A DNA stretch of 5,196 bases, taken from NCBI GenBank assembly GCA_021604265.1, contig BQIY01000215.1, positions 1 to 5,196 on the forward strand, written 5' to 3'. Shown here one piece after another: positions 1 through 4,652 of the stretch. The stretch is from Nitrospirales bacterium. Lineage in GTDB: Bacteria > Nitrospirota > Nitrospiria > Nitrospirales > UBA8639. The position numbers were made by a program, and so were the translations under genes. The stretch's first letter is position 1. The number at the start of each line of letters is the position of its first letter. The notes below the pieces were generated by a model. The model saw only the letters and a list, made by a program, of their open reading frames with translations. It was not told where the DNA came from and ran no database searches.

Positions 1-15
1 AAGCCTTAGGCTTTT
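1..15 (+). terminator. Small hairpin with T run at left edge
   Basis: The window opens with AAGCC, a three-base loop TTA, then GGCTT running into TTTT. This is a five-pair stem followed by a short T run on the plus strand, the shape of a weak rho-independent terminator. The stem may continue to the left of the window. It would close a plus-strand gene that lies before base 1, but no coding sequence is visible here to confirm that. Confidence 0.35.
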
Positions 16-42
16 CCGAATCCCATAATCATTCAACAATGC

Positions 43-84
43 ACTTCTTGTATCTAATAAGATACGAGAAGTATCTATTTAGAT
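43..84. repeat. 12-bp inverted repeat with an overlapping alternative hairpin
   Basis: ACTTCTTGTATC (43-54) pairs with GATACGAGAAGT (61-72) across the loop TAATAA, with one G-T wobble. The right arm can instead fold on itself, because GATAC (61-65) also pairs with GTATC (71-75). A further small palindrome, ATCTA-TT-TAGAT, occupies 73-84. The folds that use 61-72 exclude one another. No T run follows directly, so this is not an obvious terminator. Whether it is transcribed, and from which side, cannot be told from the sequence. Confidence 0.5.
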
Positions 85-131
85 AACTTTCCTTTTAGTG
101 GTTGAGGATTCTTGGATTTCGGGTGTTAAAG

Positions 132-171
132 ATAAAAAAGCCCTTTGGACGATCGAAGTCAGAAGGGCTTT
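132..171 (-). terminator. Rho-independent terminator reading leftwards
   Basis: AAAGCCCTT (137-145) and AAGGGCTTT (163-171) form a perfect nine-pair stem with a 17-base loop. The A-rich stretch at 132-139 becomes a run of six T's after the stem on the minus strand, while the plus strand has no T run beyond the stem. The terminator is therefore oriented for minus-strand transcription. No convincing minus-strand gene lies between it and the start of the mrp-like gene, so what it terminates is unclear. Confidence 0.6.
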
Positions 172-621
172 AAGGCAAAACCTGTATTATTTCGTTTGAG
201 TGTTTATTGTCTCATATCCAAAAGTTTGGGTTCTCGTTCTCAAACCATCTAATCATGTAGCTCTATCCTTACAATGAACGGGGTTTCTGTTATTCCGCTT
301 TTCCCTTCCAGGTTCTAACTCTTGACTGCCTCGGATGGACCAAGAGTGGATGGAGCGAAAAAAAGGAATCAATCATAAACGGAAAACGTGAGACGGGAAA
401 CGAAAGACAGGGGATGTGATACGAATGATGTTGGGAAGCGACGACCAGTTCATCCTCATCCACAAGCCTGCAGCAAGAATATTTCAGGAAATCGCCCTTT
501 CGATTGGCCCCTGCACCATTCTTCAACAGTCTCCATTTAAGGAATCTGTGAGTCTATAATTTGCTGTATCTTGGTGATAGGAATATGGGGCGACAACAGT
601 CTTGTTCGTCATGTCTCAGGT
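172..621. other. Non-coding stretch, no gene recognised
   Basis: No reading frame here resembles a known family. A 78-codon minus-strand frame (526-290) would need a TTG start. It does have a GGAG four bases upstream, but its middle is low-complexity translation of the heptanucleotide repeat at 379-413 and it matches nothing I recognise. A seven-pair inverted repeat, ACTCTTG (318-324) with CAAGAGT (341-347), is present without a T run. The stretch may hold an untranslated leader or a decayed minus-strand gene served by the terminator at 132-171. Confidence 0.4.
379..413. repeat. Five tandem degenerate heptanucleotides
   Basis: Five consecutive seven-base units follow one another without gaps: ACGGAAA, ACGTGAG, ACGGGAA, ACGAAAG and ACAGGGG. 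Four of the five begin ACG and the fifth begins ACA; the rest of each unit is purine-rich. The regular seven-base step is visible directly. It resembles the short tandem heptamer repeats scattered through intergenic DNA of some bacteria, which have no agreed function. Seven is not a multiple of three, so this is unlikely to be a coding repeat. Confidence 0.55.
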
Positions 622-651
622 TTGACGCTCCAAAAAATGCTGTGGTATCGT
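622..651 (+). promoter_or_regulatory. Candidate sigma-70 promoter for the mrp-like gene
   Basis: TTGACG (622-627) differs from the consensus -35 box at one position. It is followed after 18 bases by TATCGT (646-651), which matches four of six -10 positions. The start codon is about 58 bases further on, leaving room for a short leader. The -10 box is weak and no transcription data are available, so this is a candidate only. Confidence 0.35.
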
Positions 652-708
652 CTTCTGTTGTTCTCGTAATGTTCACAATATTTAACTGATTTTTCAGGGG
701 TTTTTCTT

Positions 709-1629
709 ATGGCATCCGAACAAAACCTTAGGGCGATTTTAGATAAACTCGACTATACCGACGATGCTCGTGTGGTTGAGCAAATTGCAGCGCAAACGCA
801 GGTTGTGAAGGCTCGATTAAAGGGTATTCGCAATAAAGTGGTGGTCATGAGTGGCAAGGGCGGGGTCGGGAAGAGCATGACGACAGTCAATCTGGCGCTT
901 GCCTTGGCTCGATCTGGTCAGCGTGTTGGCTTGGTAGATGTGGATTTGAATGGGCCATGCGTGCCACAGATGTTGGGCATTCGTGGACAGGCGCTGACCT
1001 ATGGGCCTGAAGGGGCTTTCCCCCCAATTGGTCCGTTAGGCATAAAAGTGGCGTCGATGGACTTTTTGATTAATACGAATGCGCCCGTTCGATGGAAGGG
1101 GCCGATGGATTTGAGTCCTGTGTGGTTGGGCATGACAGAAATGAATGTCATTCGGGAGTTTCTCTCGGATATTGTGTGGGGAGAGTTAGATTATTTGTTG
1201 GCTGATCTTCCTCCTGGAGCGGCGGCCGATAAACCACCGTTGTTATCCGGATTGATCTCCGATCTCGCCGGTGCTGTAGTCGTGACGACCCCGTCGGAAG
1301 TGGCCTCCAATGTCGTTCAAAAGTCAATTGCCTATGCCCAGGAAGTGGGCATTGAGGTGCTTGGAGTCATTGAGAATATGAGCCAATACCGCTGTCCCTC
1401 CTGTGGAGAAGAAAACCCGCTGTTTGAAGGCGACACGGAAACGATGTGTGACGCACTAGGCATTCCCCTGTTAGGCCGAATTCCGTTTGACCGTACATTT
1501 GCGAAAACGTTTGATAAAGGGAATCCGCTCTTAGATGATTCCTACCCGACGATTCAACAGTATCAGGAGATTGCGCAAAAGGTTCAGACTCTTCTAGACT
1601 ATAAAAAGGTGTTGTCTGAAAAAATATAA
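709..1629 (+). CDS. mrp: Mrp/NBP35-family P-loop ATPase (iron-sulfur cluster carrier)
   Basis: A 306-residue cytoplasmic ATPase of the Mrp/ApbC/NBP35 group, whose members bind and hand over iron-sulfur clusters. The deviant Walker A GKGGVGKS is at residues 49-56, with the signature lysine at its start. The switch I region DVDLNGPCVP is at 77-86, where relatives have an Asp-x-Asp followed by GPS. RWKGPM is at 128-133, and the switch II segment DYLLADLPPG is at 161-170. The pair C229/C232 (CPSC) matches the conserved CxxC that holds the bridging cluster at the dimer interface. The N-terminal 40 residues are a short extension and not the MIP18/DUF59 domain found in longer Mrp proteins. The ATG has AGGGG eight bases upstream. 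The PCP_red gene starts 45 bases after the stop, so the two are probably co-transcribed. Family assignment is firm; client proteins are unknown. Confidence 0.93.
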   Translation: MASEQNLRAILDKLDYTDDARVVEQIAAQTQVVKARLKGIRNKVVVMSGKGGVGKSMTTVNLALALARSGQRVGLVDVDLNGPCVPQMLGIRGQALTYGPEGAFPPIGPLGIKVASMDFLINTNAPVRWKGPMDLSPVWLGMTEMNVIREFLSDIVWGELDYLLADLPPGAAADKPPLLSGLISDLAGAVVVTTPSEVASNVVQKSIAYAQEVGIEVLGVIENMSQYRCPSCGEENPLFEGDTETMCDALGIPLLGRIPFDRTFAKTFDKGNPLLDDSYPTIQQYQEIAQKVQTLLDYKKVLSEKI

Positions 1630-1634
1630 TGATT

Positions 1635-1656
1635 CCCTGCAAGCCGTTTGGCAGGG
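1635..1656 (+). promoter_or_regulatory. Intercistronic hairpin between the mrp-like and PCP_red genes
   Basis: CCCTGC (1635-1640) and GCAGGG (1651-1656) form a six-pair GC-rich stem with a ten-base loop, five bases after the mrp-like stop codon. No T run follows, so it is not an intrinsic terminator. It could act as an mRNA stability or processing element between the two genes. The ribosome binding site AGAGGA (1664-1669) lies just downstream and stays unpaired. Confidence 0.4.
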
Positions 1657-1674
1657 TGATGTGAGAGGAAACTT

Positions 1675-2445
1675 ATGAAATTTGTCTGCTTAAATTGTGA
1701 AACGTATATGGGGTTTGAGAAAGTTGAGCAGCCGGCCGAAGGGTCACTTGGGGTCTTTTTCAAATGTCCTTCATGTGATGCCAAGTTTTCGATGGTAACG
1801 AATCCAGGTGAGACGCAAATGGTGAGTTCACTTGGTGTTCAACTTGGAGGCCGAACGGTGGCCCCGACTCCATTGGAAATGACTCGAGGAGGATTGAAAG
1901 AAGAAGGCGGTGCCGGTGCTGGTCAAATGGCGGCCTATCTCAATGAGAAGATTCAGGCAGGCGAATCCCCTGCTCCTGCAGCCGCAGCTCCGGCTGCGAT
2001 GTCCGGCGCTCCAGGACAAGCTGGTGAAACGACAGAAGGCGGATGTCCATTTTCCGCGATGGTCGCGCAAATGGGACTTGGATCGTCAGGGGCGGCAGGA
2101 ACCTCCGCTCCAGCCGGCCCGCCATTGACCTGGACGGCTGATGCGCAAGAACGGTTAGACAAACTTCCGTCATTTGTCGCGCCGATGGTCCGCAGTAGCG
2201 TGGAAACCTATGCGCGAAAAAATGGGTTTGAAAAAATTACCTTACAAGTCATGGACGATTCCAAGAATTCGACGGATGGCATGGAATGGTCGCCCGAAGC
2301 GAAAGAACGTCTCAATAACATTCCTGATTTCATTCAGCCCATGGCGAAAAAAGAAATTGAACGGTTAGCGAAAGAGCAAGGCGCGACATCCATCTCAGCA
2401 GAACTCATGGAAGCGGCCAAAGAGAAGTTCATGAAGTTTATGTAG
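1675..2445 (+). CDS. Zinc-ribbon protein with tandem PCP_red domains
   Basis: A 256-residue soluble protein of unknown biochemical role. The N terminus carries two CxxC pairs (C5/C8 and C31/C34), the pattern of a small zinc ribbon. Residues about 96-150 are an Ala/Pro/Gly-rich flexible linker with a lone Cys at 124. Two copies of the PCP_red domain follow, at about 152-195 and 204-247. Each has a Trp, an ERL, an (I/L)P-x-F(V/I)-x-PM core and a Glu-rich helix. This domain is best known as the C-terminal part of the BchB/ChlB subunit of dark-operative protochlorophyllide reductase, but no other chlorophyll-synthesis gene is visible and the catalytic part of BchB is absent. The ATG has AGAGGA five bases upstream. 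Its position directly behind an Fe-S carrier ATPase suggests a role in cluster or redox-enzyme assembly; this is inference. Confidence 0.85.
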   Translation: MKFVCLNCETYMGFEKVEQPAEGSLGVFFKCPSCDAKFSMVTNPGETQMVSSLGVQLGGRTVAPTPLEMTRGGLKEEGGAGAGQMAAYLNEKIQAGESPAPAAAAPAAMSGAPGQAGETTEGGCPFSAMVAQMGLGSSGAAGTSAPAGPPLTWTADAQERLDKLPSFVAPMVRSSVETYARKNGFEKITLQVMDDSKNSTDGMEWSPEAKERLNNIPDFIQPMAKKEIERLAKEQGATSISAELMEAAKEKFMKFM

Positions 2446-2555
2446 CTATAGCGAATCACAATGCCTACCAGTTGGACTCTCGATTACTCAGCACTGTTCG
2501 TAGGCCAACGTGAGGAAGTTCTTTGAAACGGCCATCGTCAACAAATATCTTCCCC

Positions 2556-2589
2556 AAAAGGCGGCTCCCCCAAAGGGCCGCCTTTTTTT
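2556..2589 (+). terminator. Rho-independent terminator of the mrp/PCP_red unit
   Basis: AAAAGGCGGC (2556-2565) pairs perfectly with GCCGCCTTTT (2577-2586) across an 11-base loop, and the T run continues for seven bases to 2589. This is a strong intrinsic terminator on the plus strand, 110 bases after the PCP_red stop codon. It fits as the end of the two-gene transcript. The A run before the stem means it could also work weakly on the minus strand. Confidence 0.88.
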
Positions 2590-2894
2590 ATGCAAGTTTG
2601 TTAGCGTTGTCCCTCTCCCTCCAAAAACTCATTCGAAATACATTCCGAAAATATTTAATACATTTGGAGCATGCGAACAGAGAGAACGATCCTTTTCATG
2701 ATCTTTCTGGCAAGAAATTTCCCAGAGGGACGGAGGGCGTTTGGGCAGGAATGAACGCCACGGTTTGCCAACATTGGTCTCTCTGACCGTAGAACTACAG
2801 ACTAGCGTAAGGAGCAGGCGTTCCCTTTGCTGTTCGACTCCATATGCCAGCGTTCGACCGTGAGTTCCCGCGAATATGGAGGTGTAAGCTCTGA
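2590..2894. other. Non-coding stretch upstream of hicBA
   Basis: No gene is recognised. Frames open on either strand have unusual composition and no family resemblance, and the longest one (minus strand, 2916-2629) runs through the promoter region. Two inverted repeats stand out: GGCGTT (2736-2741) with AACGCC (2754-2759), and CTCCATAT (2838-2845) with ATATGGAG (2874-2881). A TTCGAC motif occurs at 2833-2838 and again at 2853-2858 and at first sight recalls a tRNA T-loop, but the flanks do not pair. Confidence 0.4.
2838..2881. repeat. 8-bp inverted repeat upstream of the hicBA promoter
   Basis: CTCCATAT (2838-2845) and ATATGGAG (2874-2881) are perfect reverse complements separated by 28 bases. 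The right arm ends 20 bases before the -35 box of the candidate hicBA promoter. The spacing between arm centres is about 36 bases. It could be a protein-binding site or an RNA stem of an upstream transcript, or chance. Confidence 0.35.
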
Positions 2895-2950
2895 AGATCA
2901 ATTGACAGGAGATCAACGTATTCTTTACTTTTCATGCATATACTTTTCAT
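2895..2950 (+). promoter_or_regulatory. hicBA promoter with two 15-bp-period direct repeat pairs
   Basis: A perfect -35 box TTGACA lies at 2902-2907, with TACTTT 18 bases later at 2926-2931 as a modest -10. Two direct-repeat pairs overlie it. AGATCAA occurs at 2895-2901 and 2910-2916, bracketing the -35 box. TACTTTTCAT occurs at 2926-2935 and 2941-2950, with its first copy covering the -10. Each pair repeats with a 15-base step. Repeats placed on the promoter like this are typical of autoregulatory operators of toxin-antitoxin loci. The short HicB here seems to lack a DNA-binding domain, so the binding protein could be another factor. Confidence 0.5.
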
Positions 2951-2976
2951 ACATTCATACTAGATGTGGGGACACT

Positions 2977-3192
2977 ATGTACAACGAATTCACCGCGATC
3001 TTTGAGCAGGTTGACGAATGGTTTATTGCGTACTGTCCGGAAATCCCAGGTGCGAATGGGCAAGGGAGAACACAGGACGAAGCGCGGGACAGTCTTGCCG
3101 AAGCTATTACGTTGATTTTGGATGATCGCCGAGAGAATGCGTTTCGTGGAACACCTCCAAATGCTATTTACGATACAGTGACCATTGGGTGA
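2977..3192 (+). CDS. hicB: HicB-family antitoxin
   Basis: A 71-residue protein of the HicB family, the antitoxin that binds and neutralises the HicA mRNA interferase. The single domain shows the family pattern in order: FTAIFE (5-10), W15-FIAYCPEIPG (16-25) corresponding to the usual Y-x-A-x-CPE-(L/I)-PG, then GQGRTQDEARDSLAEAITL (28-46), the conserved helix with EA-x-x-(S/N)L-x-EA. The partly degenerate RHH or HTH domain that longer HicB proteins carry is absent, and the protein ends soon after the core. I chose the ATG at 2977, preceded by a GGGG about six bases upstream. An earlier in-frame ATG at 2827 would add 50 residues without HicB character and would run through the promoter. The stop overlaps the hicA start by four bases, indicating translational coupling. 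The frame is intact. Confidence 0.85.
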   Translation: MYNEFTAIFEQVDEWFIAYCPEIPGANGQGRTQDEARDSLAEAITLILDDRRENAFRGTPPNAIYDTVTIG

Positions 3193-3422
3193 AAAGCCAA
3201 GGCCTGGTTTTGTCGCCTTGGAAAAACGGCTGTTACCTCAAGCGTGCAGATGATACCCACTTATTGTGGATGAATCCTTCTATCGGTGTAGTTGAAGCCG
3301 TTTCGCGTCACCCAGAAATTTTTGCTCGTCTTGCAAGAAGACCTGTCAGAATCTCTCTCTTCCCGTCATTGGAAGGTAAACAAATCTTTCAGCGAAAAAG
3401 GGTTTTATGCGAGCCAAAGTGA
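3189..3422 (+). CDS. hicA: HicA-like toxin with frameshifted C terminus
   Basis: A HicA-type mRNA interferase, starting at a GTG that overlaps the hicB stop by four bases. Residues 1-50 align without gaps to the short HicA subgroup: KS at 2-3, NGCYLKR at 13-19, the catalytic His at 24 in DTHLLWMNP, then AV-x-RH-x-EI and LAR. The usual Gly two residues before the His is Asp here. After LAR (codon ending at 3338) the frame runs on to 77 residues with no family likeness. If one A is restored near 3338, the sequence continues KTCQNLSLP and stops at 3377-3379, giving a 63-residue protein of normal size and a C terminus like the family's ARK-x-C-x-(D/N)L. So a single-base deletion, real or from assembly, has replaced the last helix. 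The product may be inactive. Confidence 0.65.
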   Translation: MKSQGLVLSPWKNGCYLKRADDTHLLWMNPSIGVVEAVSRHPEIFARLARRPVRISLFPSLEGKQIFQRKRVLCEPK

Positions 3423-3552
3423 ATCGCAAGATTACACCTGATAAAAGGCTCAGGTCACGACGTGAGTTGCAGGAATTGATATAGCAGGAACCCGCAGGAG
3501 CAACAGGGATTTCGTAATCAAATTCGGCAATGCAGCACAATGTCAGACAAAC

Positions 3553-3646
3553 TGGCCGAGATCGGAACTAGAGATTGGCAAAAGTCTTGAAAATTCATCC
3601 GGCTGTGATTCTTTACCCAGACTTTGATATTGCACACGTTACGTAG
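3553..3646 (+). pseudogene. Possible fragment of an XRE-family helix-turn-helix regulator
   Basis: One plus-strand frame at 3572-3646 reads RLAKVLKIHPAVILYPDF and stops at TAG 3644-3646. This resembles the last helix of an XRE-type HTH domain, where a segment like (T)LxxLAKxLxIxP precedes a short tail. The frame immediately ahead (3553-3573) reads WPRSELE, which is like the PR-x-x-(T/E)LE segment that normally leads into that helix, but it is one frame off, implying a frameshift. Nothing upstream gives a clear recognition helix. It could be the remains of a regulator or third component linked to one of the toxin-antitoxin loci. The likeness is short and may be chance. Confidence 0.28.
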
Positions 3647-3686
3647 AGGAAATGCCAGGTTGCTAGGTAGAGTCTATGTTCTCTTT

Positions 3687-3708
3687 CCGACTAAGTTGAC
3701 GTAGTCGG
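3687..3708. repeat. 7-bp perfect inverted repeat
   Basis: CCGACTA (3687-3693) pairs with TAGTCGG (3702-3708) across an eight-base loop. It sits between the HicA-like gene and the converging RelE-like remnant, followed at 3722-3734 by a second small GC stem. Neither has a T run, so a standard terminator is not supported. It may still slow converging transcripts or form part of a decayed element. Confidence 0.35.
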
Positions 3709-3851
3709 TGTGGCGTCTTGCGGGGTTTCGCCCCTGCTAATATATGCCCAGTTATACCTAAGGAAGCTCTCGTTTCGGTTAGCCTTATGGTGAAACAACC
3801 ATACACTTTTACCTGGTACCTGTGTGTGGTGAGCGTGAATAAAAAACTAGA

Positions 3852-4156
3852 TTACGCTGGGTCGAGGCGCTTCTTTAACCACTTTGGATCTCTTCCGCCG
3901 TACACGATGGCTAAGATGACTACAGTATTTCGCTCCACAGTATAGAAAATTTTGTAGGGGAAACGTTTAATGAGGTGTTGACGAACTCCGCGATACAATT
4001 CGGCAAATACGAGGGGATTTCGTTCTAATAATTGAAAGCCCGCATCGACTTGCAAGAGAAAATCATGTCCCAATCCCTTCCGCTGTCTCTCGCACCAGCC
4101 AAATGCTTCGGAGAGATCCTGTTCTGTTCAGGGCGAACCAGCAAATCATAGGTCAT
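3852..4156 (-). pseudogene. RelE/ParE-family toxin, broken by a one-base frameshift
   Basis: A RelE/ParE superfamily toxin (mRNA interferase or gyrase poison; the subtype is not clear). It starts at ATG 4156-4154, overlapping the antitoxin's end by 11 bases. The first codons read MTYDLLVRPE, a normal family start, then the frame fails. One frame over, EQDLSEAFGWCERQRKGLG leads without a break into the rest of the domain, ending at 3852. Inserting one base between 4126 and 4127 (a C on the plus strand) restores PEAEQDL and a 101-residue protein of standard size. The C-terminal part has the hallmark RQHLIKRFPYKIFYTV (59-74 of the restored protein) and YGGRDPKW (86-93), equivalent to the family's H-G-x-RDP-x-W. 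As it stands, translation from the native start ends out of frame, so the toxin is probably not made unless this is an assembly error. Confidence 0.75.
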
Positions 4157-4373
4157 GTTGGTGAGTGATTCGTTTATAGGCGGTACTCCAAGGAGACCCG
4201 ACAGTGGGATTGTTGTGATAGGCCTCTAATCGTTCCTCTAGAAGCGTCTTTTCCGCTTCAGTGAGTTCCAGGGCTTCTGCTTGACTGGCAATCGTATCCC
4301 AAATATCCTCAACCAATTGGATGCGTTCTGGTATGGATAGGCAAAGGGCATCAGCCGCTGTCAGCTTGTTCAT
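4146..4373 (-). CDS. Addiction-module antitoxin (unstable antitoxin family)
   Basis: A 75-residue antitoxin of the putative addiction module component family (TIGR02574/PF09720), which pairs with RelE/ParE toxins. The conserved blocks are LSIPERIQLVEDIWDTIA at residues 12-29, like the family's L-x-x-x-ERI-x-L-x-E-x-IWDSI, and LTEAEKTLLEERLEAY at 37-52. NPTVGSPW at 55-62 matches the usual NP-x-x-x-x-x-W near the end. I chose ATG 4373 because GGAGG sits six bases upstream and the family begins near here. The longer frame starting at TTG 4439 would begin inside the -35 box of a good promoter. The gene overlaps the toxin start by 11 bases in the normal antitoxin-first order. It is intact while its toxin is frameshifted. 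Confidence 0.85.
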   Translation of the reverse strand: MNKLTAADALCLSIPERIQLVEDIWDTIASQAEALELTEAEKTLLEERLEAYHNNPTVGSPWSTAYKRITHQHDL

Positions 4374-4410
4374 GAATTCCTCCAATCTATGGGGTTGCCT
4401 CTCCCTTTTT

Positions 4411-4439
4411 AGTATAAGCAAAGTCTGTTTGGAAGACAA
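4411..4439 (-). promoter_or_regulatory. Sigma-70 promoter of the minus-strand antitoxin-toxin operon
   Basis: Read on the minus strand, TTGTCT (4439-4434) is followed after exactly 17 bases by TATACT (4416-4411), matching four of six -35 and five of six -10 positions with ideal spacing. The antitoxin ATG at 4373 lies 38 bases beyond the -10 box, with GGAGG between. This is the best-formed promoter on the minus strand in the window and argues against any antitoxin start upstream of 4411. Confidence 0.6.
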
Positions 4440-4652
4440 TTTTCTCTAGAGTTTTCCGTAGCACTTCACTCGGTGTTCCGTCCGGTCGCGGTTGCCTTTC
4501 GTATATCGCAGTTCTGTCCATAGCCAAACTGAACGGCTTTGTCGTTTTGGATTGCGAACCCACGCAAAAGATATCAAAATTCAGAATTGGATTCCCGCCT
4601 TTTCGTGAATGACATTCTTAAAAGACGGTACTTTGAAAATTTACAAAAAGAA
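4440..4652. other. Intergenic gap between maf and the antitoxin promoter
   Basis: No known gene is seen. A 44-codon minus-strand frame (ATG 4521 to TAG 4387, beginning MDRTAIYERQPR) crosses the antitoxin promoter, has no ribosome binding site and resembles nothing I recognise. The last part, 4600-4652, is A/T-rich, with no stem followed by T's that could end the maf transcript. Maf transcripts might therefore read through into the antitoxin gene. Confidence 0.35.

Larger units (their letters stand above)
3423..3851. other. Decayed or non-coding stretch between the two toxin-antitoxin modules
   Basis: No intact gene is present. A 25-codon frame beginning MRAKVNRKI near 3408 ends early at a TAG and matches nothing I know. 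A possible helix-turn-helix fragment lies at 3553-3646. Three inverted repeats are visible: CCGACTA (3687-3693) with TAGTCGG (3702-3708); GGGG-TTTCG-CCCC (3722-3734); and TATGGT (3786-3791) with ACCATA (3798-3803). None is followed by a clear T run on either strand. The density of stops in all frames and the protein-like fragment suggest gene remains. Confidence 0.4.

Noticed and set aside
290..526. Minus-strand 78-codon frame with a TTG start and a GGAG upstream
   Set aside because: Its middle is translation of the heptanucleotide repeat, there is no family resemblance, and the composition is uneven. It is kept only as a possible source of the transcript ending at 132-171.
2790..2870. tRNA-like T-loop motifs (TTCGAC) suggesting a tRNA or tRNA fragment
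   Set aside because: The flanking bases do not form T stems, and no acceptor, D or anticodon arms can be built around them.
2629..2916. Minus-strand 95-codon frame upstream of hicBA
   Set aside because: It runs through the hicBA promoter and repeats, has no recognised domain and is rich in Cys/Arg/Pro without pattern.
3346..3540. Minus-strand 64-codon frame
   Set aside because: It lies partly opposite the HicA-like gene and has no recognisable domain or ribosome binding site.
3722..3734. GGGG-TTTCG-CCCC hairpin as a terminator for hicBA
   Set aside because: The stem has only four pairs and is followed by TGCTAATATATG with no T run.
3718..3945. Plus-strand 75-codon frame
   Set aside because: Its second half lies opposite the RelE-like coding sequence, which has clear family motifs. 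The first half is unrecognised and covers inverted repeats.
4374..4439. N-terminal extension of the antitoxin from a TTG at 4439
   Set aside because: The TTG is inside the -35 box of the promoter, and the ATG at 4373 has a GGAGG at ideal spacing and matches the family's usual start.
4387..4521. Minus-strand 44-codon frame beginning MDRTAIYERQPR
   Set aside because: It has no ribosome binding site, overlaps the antitoxin promoter and matches no known small protein.
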